In this document: piece after piece, positions 19,441-27,668 of the stretch
Layout: every line of letters begins with the position of its first letter
How positions within the stretch are numbered: position 1 is the stretch's first letter
DNA from: Gemmatimonadota bacterium
GTDB lineage: Bacteria; JAAXHH01
DNA length: 48,537 nt
NCBI GenBank assembly: GCA_009835325.1
Contig: VXWP01000071.1
Location: forward strand, 1-48,537
Direction: 5' to 3'
Notes under the pieces: model-generated
What the model was told of the DNA's origin: nothing
Database searches by the model: none
Seen by the model: the letters and a program-made list of their open reading frames with translations, nothing else
Position numbers and translations under genes: made by a program

Positions 19441-20250
19441 ATGATTGACGCAGAACAGGTCCGAAGATTCCATGAGCGGGGATGGCTGGTCGTCGAGGGT
19501 GTCTACGGTCCGGAAGAGGCCGACGAGGTGGCCCGATTGGCCGTGGAAACGGCGGACTCCATGGAGGTAGAGGAATCCATGGAGGGCTACCTGCTGGACC
19601 GATCCGAAACAGGTGAGTCCGCGCCGCGCAAGATCGACAGTCCCTACCTGCGGAATCCGATGTTCCGTGGTTTCGCCCTGGATTGCCGGCTTCGGGACAT
19701 CCTCCGGCAACTCACTGGTGAAGAACCCCTGCTCAAGAGCGACCAGCTCTTCATGAAACCTCCGCGATTCGGTTCGGAGAAACCCTACCATCAGGATAAT
19801 TTCTACTTCCGGTGCACGCCGGGCGGCCACGTCATCACGGCCTGGATTGCCCTCGACGACGTAGACGAAGAGAACGGCTGTCTCAGGTACATCTCCGGTT
19901 CGCACAAGAAGGGCATAATCGACCACGTTGAGGTCCCCGGCCAGCCCTACAACCTGGCGCCACCGGACGACCTGATCGATTGGGCGATGGAAGCCTCCGC
20001 GCCGGTGCGCAAGGGCGGCGTGGTCTTCCACCACTCGGAGACGCTCCACTCGTCGCGCCGCAACACGTCGGACCGCTGGCGGCGCGGCTACGCGACGCAC
20101 TGGGTCACCGCGTCGGTCACGTCCGAAACGGACAACCTGGACAGCGCCTACTTTCGCAGCGACGACTACGCGGAGCACGTGCGTGCGGTCGACCGGCGGA
20201 AGGACGGCGTGGTGCGGGTCGGGACTGTGGATCGGGCGGGAGTGTCCTGA
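19441..20250 (+). CDS. PhyH-family dioxygenase (ectoine-hydroxylase-like)
   Basis: 269 aa from the ATG at 19441 (GGAAGG upstream); an in-frame TTG at 19414 is possible but weaker. The metal site is H117-Q-D119 in 'PYHQDNFYF'; the core 'VDEENGCLRYISGSHKKG' and distal 'FHHSETLHSSRRN' with nearby Arg residues complete the Fe(II)/2-oxoglutarate signature. It resembles the EctD/PtlH-like branch acting on small polar substrates. Its TGA stop overlaps the ATG of tenA by one base (TGATG), so the two are translationally coupled and probably functionally linked. Confidence 0.92.
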   Translation: MIDAEQVRRFHERGWLVVEGVYGPEEADEVARLAVETADSMEVEESMEGYLLDRSETGESAPRKIDSPYLRNPMFRGFALDCRLRDILRQLTGEEPLLKSDQLFMKPPRFGSEKPYHQDNFYFRCTPGGHVITAWIALDDVDEENGCLRYISGSHKKGIIDHVEVPGQPYNLAPPDDLIDWAMEASAPVRKGGVVFHHSETLHSSRRNTSDRWRRGYATHWVTASVTSETDNLDSAYFRSDDYAEHVRAVDRRKDGVVRVGTVDRAGVS

Positions 20251-20933
20251 TGTCCAAGGCCGCCTCGAAAACCTCTATAACCGATCTCATGTGGTCGGAG
20301 ACGGCCGCAATATACGACGCCATACTCGCCCATCCCTTCATCAAGGGGCTTACCTCAGGCGACCTCGACCGTTCGGCTTTCGAATTCTACACCGTCCAGG
20401 ACGCGCTGTATCTCAAGGACTACGCCCGGGCCCTGAGCCTCGCCGCGGTGAAGGCACCGGACGAGGACACCATCATCCTCTTCAACGAGCATGCCAAGGG
20501 GTGTCTCGTGGAAGAGCGGGCCATGCAGGAAAACTTCTTCGACGTCTTCGGCCTGTCGTCGGAAGCGGTCTGGGCCACGCCCAAGGCGCCGGTATGCCAG
20601 GCCTATACGAGCTACCTCCTTTCCGTGGCCTACGGCCGGCCCTTCCACGAGGTTGTGGCCGTGGTGCTTCCCTGCTACTGGATCTACTGGGAGGTGGGCA
20701 AGGCGCTGGCGGAGAAGGGATCGCCGGATCCCATGTACCAGCAGTGGATCGACACCTACGCCGGCGAGCAGTTCGCCGAATGCGTCGTCGCCGTCCTCGA
20801 AATCACCAACCGTGTCGCGCGCGGGCTCCCCACTGAGGAACGCGAGGCTATGCTGGGGCACTACATCACGACCAGCCGGTACGAGTGGATGTTCTGGGAT
20901 ATGGGCTATCGGAAGGAGCAGTGGCCGGTGTGA
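20250..20933 (+). CDS. tenA: TenA-family thiaminase II / aminopyrimidine aminohydrolase
   Basis: 227 aa. All hallmarks of TenA are present: D51 in 'YTVQDALYLKDYARAL' (substrate pyrimidine binding), the catalytic C142 in 'VLPCYWIYWEVG', the aromatic 'YQQWIDTYAGEQF' helix and E212 in 'TSRYEWMFWDMGY'. TenA hydrolyses aminopyrimidine breakdown products of thiamin to HMP for salvage. Here it is the last gene of an aminotransferase-aldolase-PhyH run and not beside thiamin genes, so it might act on a related heterocycle (inference). The start is fixed by the one-base overlap with the PhyH stop. Confidence 0.92.
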   Translation: MSKAASKTSITDLMWSETAAIYDAILAHPFIKGLTSGDLDRSAFEFYTVQDALYLKDYARALSLAAVKAPDEDTIILFNEHAKGCLVEERAMQENFFDVFGLSSEAVWATPKAPVCQAYTSYLLSVAYGRPFHEVVAVVLPCYWIYWEVGKALAEKGSPDPMYQQWIDTYAGEQFAECVVAVLEITNRVARGLPTEEREAMLGHYITTSRYEWMFWDMGYRKEQWPV

Positions 20934-21073
20934 GACGGTCCAGGAGTTCAGCGAGTAAGCGGAAAAGTGGAGGAAAATGACAAAGGAAAGGCAAGAAGCA
21001 TCCTACTTTCTTGATTTGGAAATCAGGGTGAGTCTGGTTCGACAGGTAATCAGGAGCGATAGGTGATATCGCA

Positions 21074-21108
21074 TTGACACGGGCAGTCAATGTAATTACA
21101 ATAATTAC
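21074..21108 (+). promoter_or_regulatory. mazEF promoter with overlapping operator palindrome
   Basis: TTGACA (21074-21079), a 17-nt spacer and TACAAT (21097-21102) form a near-consensus sigma-70 promoter. A perfect inverted repeat GTAATT-N5-AATTAC (21092-21108) overlaps the -10 element, the expected place for an autoregulatory MazE/MazEF operator. Transcription would start about 30 nt before the mazE ATG. Confidence 0.75.
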
Positions 21109-21137
21109 GTGATCAACCCACAGCGGGGGTGAAATGT

Positions 21138-21392
21138 ATGGACAAATCGTCTCGCATCAGGGAAATCAAACTGATTCCTATTGGAAACTCCAGAGGCATC
21201 CGTATACCCAAGTCGCTGCTGGACAAGTATGGATGGAGTGACCGGGTGACGCTGGAAGAGATGGAGGAAAGCGTCGTCTTGCGGGGCAAGGTGAATCATA
21301 ACTTGTCCTGGGAGGAGACCTACCGCGCCATGGCCGCAGAATCAGAGGACTGGAGCGACTTCGACTTCACTATTTCCGATGGATTGGATTGA
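21138..21392 (+). CDS. mazE: MazE-type antitoxin (AbrB/SpoVT swapped-hairpin)
   Basis: 84 aa from the ATG at 21138 with a G-rich Shine-Dalgarno; an in-frame GTG at 21129 would add three residues. The N-terminal half is a SpoVT/AbrB DNA-binding domain ('KLIPIGNSRGIRIPKSLLDKYGW'); the acidic C-terminus ('EDWSDFDFTISDGLD') is suited to wrap and block MazF. It binds its own operator and neutralises the toxin. Its TGA stop overlaps the ATG of mazF by one base. Confidence 0.9.
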   Translation: MDKSSRIREIKLIPIGNSRGIRIPKSLLDKYGWSDRVTLEEMEESVVLRGKVNHNLSWEETYRAMAAESEDWSDFDFTISDGLD

Positions 21393-21724
21393 TGGCCCCG
21401 TTTCCCCGGCGGTACGCCGTGTATATGGCCGATTTGAATCCCACCAAAGGTGCTGAGATTCGCAAGGTCAGGCCGGTAGTGATTGTCAGCCGCGATGAGA
21501 TGAACCGGCACCTCGAGACTGTGGTCGTCTGTCCCCTTACCTCTAAACTGCATCCACGCTGGCGAGGGCGTCTGCAAGTGCGGTGCGCGGAGCAGGACGC
21601 CGAGGTTGCCGTTGACCAGATACGTGCTATCAGCAAGCAGCGTCTGGGACAACATGTCGACAGCCTTTCCGCCGAAAGCGCGGCACAGTTGCGCCGCATC
21701 ATCGCCGAGATGTACGCAGAATAA
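21392..21724 (+). CDS. mazF: MazF-type mRNA interferase toxin
   Basis: 110 aa from the ATG at 21392, which overlaps the mazE stop. The PemK/MazF fold is evident: 'RYAVYMADLNPTKGAEIRKVRPVVIVSRDEMN' with the basic KxRP motif, 'VVVCPLTSK' with the active-site Thr/Ser, and 'AVDQIRAISKQRLGQ'. It is a ribosome-independent endoribonuclease. No disruption is visible, so the module may be active. It borders the decayed island to its right. Confidence 0.92.
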   Translation: MAPFPRRYAVYMADLNPTKGAEIRKVRPVVIVSRDEMNRHLETVVVCPLTSKLHPRWRGRLQVRCAEQDAEVAVDQIRAISKQRLGQHVDSLSAESAAQLRRIIAEMYAE

Positions 21725-21884
21725 CGGTTGAAACGGGCGATGATTGACCCACCAGGGCCGGATTCGACTGCAGTGGTGGACGTTGTTGCGTTTACGGCAG
21801 TGGGAGAACTTCAAGGTTAAACATCGAACTTACTTCCCTTGACAGATGCAATAGTACTCAAATAGCAATCCATAATGGTACGGT

Positions 21885-22169
21885 ATGAACTTAAAAGGTG
21901 GCACATTGAATCAGCACGAAGTCAAACCTCCACGAGTCTGAAAGGTATCCGAGGCCAAGGCGCGGCTGTCCGAGATACTGCGCCTGTCAGAAGAAGAAGG
22001 CCCGCAACGCATCGGAACGCGCAGATCGTTCGTCGTGACTCCGGAACGTGTCTGGCGCGAGCGAAAGGAAGGTCCGCGGAAAGCGCTCGGTCAGTGGCTG
22101 GTGGAAAACATACCGCGCGGCACTAACCTGACCATGCCGGACCGAAGCACCAATCGCAAGACGCCATGA
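21885..22169 (+). pseudogene. Phd/YefM-type antitoxin pseudogene
   Basis: A 94-codon frame from the ATG at 21885 to the TGA at 22167-22169 is interrupted only by TGA at 21939-21941. After it, 'KVSEAKARLSEILRLSEEEG' and 'PQRIGTRRSFVVTPERVW' match the start of Phd/YefM antitoxins, where a Trp often precedes 'xVxEAK'; the stop is one base from TGG (Trp). This looks like a nonsense-inactivated antitoxin of a second toxin-antitoxin locus. The partner toxin is not intact: the following 60 nt contain only a doubtful PIN-like remnant. Family recognition is good for the C-terminal 75 codons. Confidence 0.65.
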
Positions 22170-22653
22170 CCGTGCTCACCGAAGTGGACGTCTAGCAAGC
22201 TGCCCTCGTCTGGCTCTCCGACCACGGCCGGGTTACCGATCTCAACTGTGCCGTGACCCACGGCCCCAATATCGCCCCCGAAACCCCAAACATCGACTTG
22301 ATACCTACGATCAGGTGGTGCTAAAGCAGCGGATGCGCACCGCCGTCGCCGCATTCGGTCCGCTCTACCTTCATACGATATTCACTGTACTGTAAATATA
22401 CCGTTTTTCCTGAAGCATGAGTTGTCTCCTAAACAGGACAACAAACGCCATCCTACCATCTGACATTTCCTTACAAGACCCCTCCGTTTTTCCCGACTAA
22501 TCAAGTACACAACCCGAAGAACGCAGTCCGTACAGGCAGTCAGACTGGCGTAGACTGGCTGCGGCCAGACTGCGTAAGAATCCGTCGTTTCCGAATTGTT
22601 GAATACGTGTGCATCGCACGATTGTGGAAGCGACTCGGTGGAAAGGAATCGTC
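22170..22653. other. Gene-free, partly AT-rich stretch with possible gene remnants
   Basis: No convincing intact gene. Just after the phd remnant a short frame ('MTVLTEVDV', stop, 'QAALVWLSDHG', about 22166-22230) faintly recalls a VapC/PIN toxin start without its catalytic Asp region; this is weak. Around 22305-22395 another open stretch ('YDQVVLKQRMRTAVAAFG') may be a 3' remnant of an unidentified gene. A small hairpin lies at 22421-22442 (GTTG..TCCT-AAAC-AGGA CAAC). The local base composition drops relative to the flanks. Confidence 0.4.
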
Positions 22654-24822
22654 ATGAGTGTCGATATCGTTCGAGGTACCAGCCAGAAGCCCGTGTCAAG
22701 CGAAGCCCTGGTGGAGGTGGTTTCACAGCAATCCGCATGGTCGGGGCGCTTGTTCATCGGCTATCCGATATACAGTACGTCCGAAGGACTCCAGATGATT
22801 GACGCCTTGCTGGTTTCGGCTGAAATGGGTGTGGTCGTTTTCGATCTCATCGAGGGACACGAAACGGGTGATTACGGAGCGCGGCAGGACGATTCGGCCA
22901 ACAAGCTCGAGGCCCGGCTTAAGGTTCACCAGGAACTGATGGAGCGCCGGGACCTAATGGTTCCCATACATACCATCTCATTCGCCCCCGCACTAAGCAA
23001 CCCGGATACACATTGTATCGACGATTACACGCTTGCGAACGCCTCCACACTCATACAGGCCTTAAACCGGTTCACCGGGTCATGTCCCCTTGGCCAGGAT
23101 ATGCGGGACATGTGTGAGAAGGTGCTGTCGGCGATCGAGCACATTTCCACGGTTCGAAAAAGCGGATCCAGGCGGAACGTAATGGAGAAGGATACGCGAG
23201 GCGCTAAGCTGGAAAAACTCGAGAAATCGATTGCGACACTGGACACCTTGCAAAGTCAAACCGTCATGGAAACGGTCGAAGGCGTACAACGCATTCGTGG
23301 CCTGGCGGGTTCGGGCAAAACCATCGTACTGGCGCTGAAAGCGGCCAACCTCCACGCGCAGCATCCTGACTGGCGCATCGCAGTCACATTCAATTCACGT
23401 TCCCTCAAGGATCAGTTTCGTCGCCTGATCAACAGCTTCTTCATAGAATAGACTGGCGAAGAACCTGATTGGGATAAGCTGCGTATCGTAAACGCCTGGG
23501 GCTCATGGCGGGGTAAAGACCGCGAGGGGATCTATCATGAGTTCTGTCGTCTGCACGGCATGGCGTTTCTCGATTTCGGGAAGGCACGCAGCAGATTCGG
23601 ACCTGGCAGGGAGTTCGAGGGGGCGTGCGATTACGCCCTTTCCTATGCACGTGAGCTCGAACCGGTCTACGACGCGATATTCGTCGACGAGGCGCAGGAT
23701 TTACCGCCCGTATTTCTGAGGCTATGCTTCAAACTGCTCAAAGACCCCGGGAGACTGGTGTACGCCTATGACGAACTGCAGAGTCTTCGTGGCAGTTCCC
23801 TGCCTTCTCCGGAGGAGATGTTCGGGAAGAACAAAGATGGATCGCCCAAGGTGCGGTTCGACGATACCGGTCATCCCGCACCGCAGCGTGATATCATGCT
23901 GCCGAAATGTTACCGCAACTCGAAGCCGGTTCTCGCCACGGCTTTTGCCCTTGGATTCGGGATATACCGGAAACCGCCCCACGGGACGGAAACCGGTCTG
24001 GTCCAGATGTTCGACCGGGCACATATCTGGGAGGACATAGGATACAGGGTGCGGGCCGGCGCATTGCGCGACGGTTCGGCGGTAACGCTAGACAGAACAG
24101 AAGATACGAGCCCTGGATTCCTGGAAGACCATTCCGACCCCGATGACCTGGTCCGTTTTATCACTTTCAGAAACGGAGATGAACAGACGGACTGGCTGAC
24201 TGAGGCCATCGCCGAAAACCTCAGTAAGGACGAACTGCGACACGACGACATCATGGTCATCAACCCAGATCCTATTTCGACACGGTTGAACGTTGAGCCG
24301 GTACGCAGTCGTTTGAAGGAATTAGGCATCAGATCCCATCTCGCCGGAGTCGACACGGATCCGAATACCTTCTTTCGACCGGGCAAAGCATCGGTGACCC
24401 TGACCGGAATCCACCGCGCCAAGGGCAACGAAGCCGGAATGGTCTATATCATCAATGCCCAGGACTGCCATTCAGCGGTTCGAAATCTGGCGAGCATTCG
24501 TATTGGCCTGTTTACGGCGATCACGCGTAGCAAAGCGTGGGTTCGCGTACTTGGTTTCGGCGAATACATGGCCATGTTGAAAGCTGAGTACGAAAAACTG
24601 AAAGCGCGGCGTTTCGAATTGCGGTTTACCTATCCGACTTCGGAGCAGCGGGAGCAACTGCGACTCATCCACAGGGATGTGACCACGGCGGATTTCAAAC
24701 GCTTCAGGAACCGAGACAGGCATCTGGATGATCTACTGCATGAGCTCGAATCCGGCAGAGTGCATATCGAAGACCTGGACGGGGAGACGATTGCCCGGTT
24801 CAGGAATGTCCTGATGGAATAG
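22654..24822 (+). pseudogene. SF1-type helicase with nuclease-like N-terminus, interrupted by one TAG
   Basis: The frame starts at the ATG at 22654 (AAAGGA 6 nt upstream) and runs 722 codons to 24822, with a single in-frame TAG at 23449-23451 (codon 266); reading frame and similarity continue directly after it. Residues 30-75 resemble a NERD-like nuclease region ('FIGYPIYSTSEGLQMIDALL'). Walker A is 'GLAGSGKT' (216-223); Walker B is 'IFVDEAQDLP'; a late helicase motif is 'GIHRAKGNEAGMVYI'. The stop lies between Walker A and Walker B, so the N-terminal product alone cannot be a helicase. One base change would restore the gene. Such proteins occur in defence islands. Recent nonsense mutation, readthrough or assembly error are all possible. 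Confidence 0.75.
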
Positions 24823-24887
24823 CGAAATCCGACCCGGTCGGTTCGTGCCGGATACGGCTGGTCGAGACGAAGAATCGAGGAACGTTA

Positions 24888-24938
24888 ATGCGCTGGGTAC
24901 TCAAGCAGGGGCGTGATAGGGGCGTGATAGGGGCGTGA
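24888..24938 (+). CDS. 16-codon leader ORF before the DUF3800 gene
   Basis: ATG at 24888, preceded by GAGG with 7-nt spacing, encodes 16 residues beginning 'MRWVLKQGRDRG' and stops at TGA 24936-24938. Its 3' half consists of the 11-bp repeats, and its stop overlaps the GAGG that serves as Shine-Dalgarno for the DUF3800 ATG at 24947 (and a GTG at 24935). The layout suggests translational coupling. There is no homology evidence that the peptide itself matters. Confidence 0.35.
   Translation: MRWVLKQGRDRGVIGA
24911..24938. repeat. 11-bp tandem repeat upstream of the DUF3800 gene
   Basis: gcgtgataggg occurs exactly at 24911-24921 and 24922-24932, followed by a partial third copy gcgtga (24933-24938). 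Copy-number change would alter the leader frame and its stop relative to the DUF3800 start. Confidence 0.85.
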
Positions 24939-24946
24939 GGTACTAT

Positions 24947-25600
24947 ATGAAGCAATGTGCATATTTCTTCCTCGACGAGTCAGGGAACTTCGACTTCAGT
25001 GCGAAGGGCTCACGGTATTTCCTGTTGACCAGTGTTAGTATGAAGCGCCCGTTTTTGGCAACCAGGACCATGGATGACTACAAGCATGATTGCCTCGAAT
25101 ATGGGCTGAATCTTGAGTACTTCCACTGCTATCGGGACGGGAGAGATGTGCGCAGGCGTGTGTTCGATCTGATCGCCCGCTATCTCGACGGGATGTGTAT
25201 CGATTGCCTGGTGATCGAGAAGGCGAGGACCGACACGGTGTTACGGGAAGACCGGCGTTTCTATCCGGAACTCCTGAGTCACCTGTTGAAGTTGGTTCTA
25301 CCTACCGAGTTGGAAACTGATGGTGTGGAAAAGGTCATCGTCATTACCGATACCATCCCGGTAAACAAGAAACGCAAAGCCGCCGAAAAAGCCGTGCGGA
25401 CTGCGTTGCATAGTGTGCTTCCACCGGGAATAAAGTATCACATTCTGCACCATCAATCGCGTTCTCACTACGGATTGCAGGTGGCAGATTACTGTTGCTG
25501 GGCGATTTTCCGGAAATGGCAGACAGGGGAGAACGCCTGGTATGACCACATTAAGCCTGCGGTGCGCAACGAGCTAGAACTCTTCCGAAACAGGTCGTGA
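24947..25600 (+). CDS. DUF3800 domain protein (RNase H-like fold)
   Basis: 217 aa from the ATG at 24947 (GAGG 6 nt upstream); a GTG at 24935 would add four residues. DUF3800 signatures: N-terminal 'YFFLDESGNFDF' with the first acidic pair, 'VIVITDTIPVNKKRK' with a central Asp, and the C-terminal 'SHYGLQVADYCCWAIFRKW' in which the Asp completes an RNase H-like acidic site. The family is a predicted nuclease found in mobile and defence regions; its function is not established. It follows the interrupted helicase by 124 nt on the same strand and may once have worked with it (inference). Confidence 0.85.
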   Translation: MKQCAYFFLDESGNFDFSAKGSRYFLLTSVSMKRPFLATRTMDDYKHDCLEYGLNLEYFHCYRDGRDVRRRVFDLIARYLDGMCIDCLVIEKARTDTVLREDRRFYPELLSHLLKLVLPTELETDGVEKVIVITDTIPVNKKRKAAEKAVRTALHSVLPPGIKYHILHHQSRSHYGLQVADYCCWAIFRKWQTGENAWYDHIKPAVRNELELFRNRS

Positions 25601-25879
25601 GTGGTCCAACTGACCAGGAGAACGACCCCCCCGACTACTCCGTTCCCGGAGAGAGCACCCCTGGCACTCTTGTCATCAGGGGGGAACCTTTGGGTGTCGG
25701 GCCGGACGAACCATACCGAGCGCAATAAGGCCGGCTCCAACAGAACTAATGTACGCAAGAGATGACTTGGCGTCAAGCGATGTAGGCGGACGGTTAAACG
25801 CTCTCAACCTGCCACATTATCAGTGGACTATGATCGAATTATTGACTCGGATCCATAGCGCGCACAGACTGGTTTACGA
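25601..25879. other. Convergent intergenic region
   Basis: 279 nt between the ends of the DUF3800 and J-domain genes. A possible weak hairpin (cccctg ... caggggg, about 25661-25685) could be a terminator, but there is no T-run. I see no gene: the open frame at 25749-26051 is antisense to the J-domain gene. Confidence 0.4.
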
Positions 25880-26662
25880 TCAGTCATTTCCGATCAGGTT
25901 CCGCAAGATGCGCACCAGCGCCCGTCCAGGCCCTTTTTCCGCATATCCCGCGAGCTCAAACCTCCGGCTTCCCCGTCTGCGCACCACAATCTCACTCCAG
26001 AAGATGAATCCTTCCTTCAATTGGACCTCCACCAGTTCGCCGATGTCATAGAGGGTCCCGGTGTTGTTGTTGACCAGGTGGTTCGACCGGGTGATGGCCA
26101 TGCCCTCCTCGCCGGAACCGTCGATATCATAAAACACCAGCAGATCGTTCACCGTCGCGGCCAAGCCGCTGAAACGTATGCTGCGCTGCAGCGAAACGAC
26201 GAAGTTCGCCGCTCGATCGGGGTTGATGTCTGGGTAGATGTACAGGCCGGCCCTGGTATCGGTTAAGATTCTACGTGCGGCCTTTCGGACACGTTGAACA
26301 GCCGGATCAGCCGACGATCCGGATCCCGTGCGGCTGGAGGCGCCGGGCCGGGAATACTCCGTCCGTGTATGGGAAGATTGCGAGGAAGAACGATAGCGGG
26401 GAGGAGACTGGCGCTGTGAAGTTGACCGGTAAGACGTCCCGGTAGTCGAAGACACCCGCAGGTTTTCCGGATTGCGGACGAGCCACTGGTAGGCCTCGTT
26501 GATCTCCGTGAACTTGGCGGTGGCCCTGTCTTTCACCCGGTCGGGCACTTTATCCGGATGCCAGATCAGCGCCAGTTCCCGGTACGATTTCTTCACGTCA
26601 TCAAGCGACGCGCCTGGAGCGAGGTCAAGCGAATGCAGCGCCCTGTTCGTGGTATCATCCAT
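25880..26662 (-). CDS. J-domain protein with Ser/Arg-rich linker and unknown C-terminal domain
   Basis: 260 aa. Residues 5-65 are a DnaJ J-domain with the HPD motif at 35-37 ('LIWHPDKVPD'), which would stimulate an Hsp70 ATPase. Residues 73-125 are a low-complexity Ser/Arg/Thr/Tyr-rich linker, not a Gly/Phe region and without zinc fingers, so this is a type III J-protein. Residues 125-260 form a compact domain ('AGLYIYPDINPDRAANFVVSLQ', 'LLVFYDIDGSGEEGMAI', 'EVQLKEGFIFWSEIVVRRRG') that I do not recognise and that may bind a client. Neighbours give no clear partner. Confidence 0.85.
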   Translation of the reverse strand: MDDTTNRALHSLDLAPGASLDDVKKSYRELALIWHPDKVPDRVKDRATAKFTEINEAYQWLVRNPENLRVSSTTGTSYRSTSQRQSPPRYRSSSQSSHTRTEYSRPGASSRTGSGSSADPAVQRVRKAARRILTDTRAGLYIYPDINPDRAANFVVSLQRSIRFSGLAATVNDLLVFYDIDGSGEEGMAITRSNHLVNNNTGTLYDIGELVEVQLKEGFIFWSEIVVRRRGSRRFELAGYAEKGPGRALVRILRNLIGND

Positions 26663-26716
26663 ACATGGTTATTTAAGTCATTCAAAGGGTTGTCTCAAGC
26701 GATTTATGCCGGTATA

Positions 26717-26773
26717 TTCAACGTCGCCACCAGACTTCAACGTCGCCGCCCGGCTTCAAAGTCGCGACCGGAC
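26717..26773. repeat. Three 19-bp imperfect tandem repeats upstream of a PhyH gene
   Basis: Units start ttcaacgtcgcc at 26717, 26736 and 26755, each 19 bp, with two to five differences. They end 40 nt before the PhyH ATG, in the leader region between the divergent J-domain and PhyH genes. Confidence 0.8.
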
Positions 26774-26813
26774 TAGGTCCTGCCCACCAACACACATTTT
26801 ACAAAGGTCGCCC

Positions 26814-27647
26814 ATGCCCATCACCGATGCCCTGCCCGAAATGAAGCGGGAACTGCGGTTTTTCCCGGCAACAAACGAGCACCCCAAAACGCTATCCCGC
26901 GAACAGGTCGACTTCTTCAACGCGAACGGGTATCTCTGCCCCCTCGACGTCTTCACCACGCAAGAAGCCGAGGAGAACCGAGCGTATTTCGAAGACCTGA
27001 TGGCCCGCGCGGAGAAGGAAGGGTACAACAGCTACTCGATCAACGGTTGGCAGCGGCACTGCGAGGGTATATACGACTTGACCATGAACAAGCGGATACT
27101 GGACTTCGCGGAAGACCTGGTCGGGGAGACGCTGATCTGCGAGATGACCCACTATTTCTGCAAGATGCCGGGCGACGTGCAGCGGGTGAGTTGGCACCAG
27201 GACGCGTCCTACTGGCCCCTGACGCCAAGCAAGGTAGTGACGATCTGGCTGGCTATTGATGACGTGGACGAAGAGAACGGGCCCATGACGGTCATCCCCG
27301 GTTCCCACCTCCACGGGCAGATCCCCTTCGAAAACAGCACGGAAGCCGAACGCAACGTGCTGGGACAGACGGTAACGGACCCGCGAAAATGGGGCGGCGA
27401 CCCGGTGCCCTTCGTCATGAAGGCGGGCCAGATCTCCATGCATACCGACCTGCTGCTGCACGGGTCCGAGCCGAACGTATCCGACCGCCGGCGCTGCGGC
27501 CTGACGATCCGGTACTTGCCGCCCGACGTGCGGGGCCGCTACCCGGAGTACCACCGGGCCGTAATCTGTCGGGGCGGCGATCCCTCGGGTTACTGGAGAC
27601 CCATACCCAAGCCCGTCGGCGACCGGATTCCTCCACGTAATCGGTAG
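26814..27647 (+). CDS. PhyH-family Fe(II)/2-oxoglutarate dioxygenase
   Basis: 277 aa from the ATG at 26814, with AAAGG 6 nt upstream; the longer open frame to 26499 overlaps the divergent gene and the 19-bp repeats and is not credible. Metal ligands H128-Q-D130 lie in 'SWHQDASYW'; 'DVDEENGPMTVIPGSHLHG' and distal 'LLHGSEPNVSDRRR' complete the site. The aromatic residues after HQD and the long N-terminus are typical of the branch acting on small metabolites. It is convergent with the Ada/MGMT fusion gene, with 14 nt between stops. Confidence 0.92.
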   Translation: MPITDALPEMKRELRFFPATNEHPKTLSREQVDFFNANGYLCPLDVFTTQEAEENRAYFEDLMARAEKEGYNSYSINGWQRHCEGIYDLTMNKRILDFAEDLVGETLICEMTHYFCKMPGDVQRVSWHQDASYWPLTPSKVVTIWLAIDDVDEENGPMTVIPGSHLHGQIPFENSTEAERNVLGQTVTDPRKWGGDPVPFVMKAGQISMHTDLLLHGSEPNVSDRRRCGLTIRYLPPDVRGRYPEYHRAVICRGGDPSGYWRPIPKPVGDRIPPRNR

Positions 27648-27668
27648 TATCTACATTGTATCTACACT
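27647..27668. repeat. 11-bp direct repeat between convergent genes
   Basis: gtatctacatt (27647-27657) and gtatctacact (27658-27668) differ by one base and span the PhyH stop and the stop of the convergent gene at 27662. Confidence 0.65.

Noticed and set aside
22421-22442. Hairpin as a rho-independent terminator
   Set aside because: The stem is short with a bulge and there is no T-run after it; no gene ends just upstream on either strand.
23449-23451. Genome-wide TAG recoding as an explanation of the interrupted helicase
   Set aside because: TAG ends several well-defined genes here, including the permease, a PhyH and the helicase itself, so TAG is a stop codon in this organism.
25749-26051. 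Plus-strand 100-codon open frame
   Set aside because: It is mostly antisense to the J-domain gene, with no ribosome-binding site and no motif.
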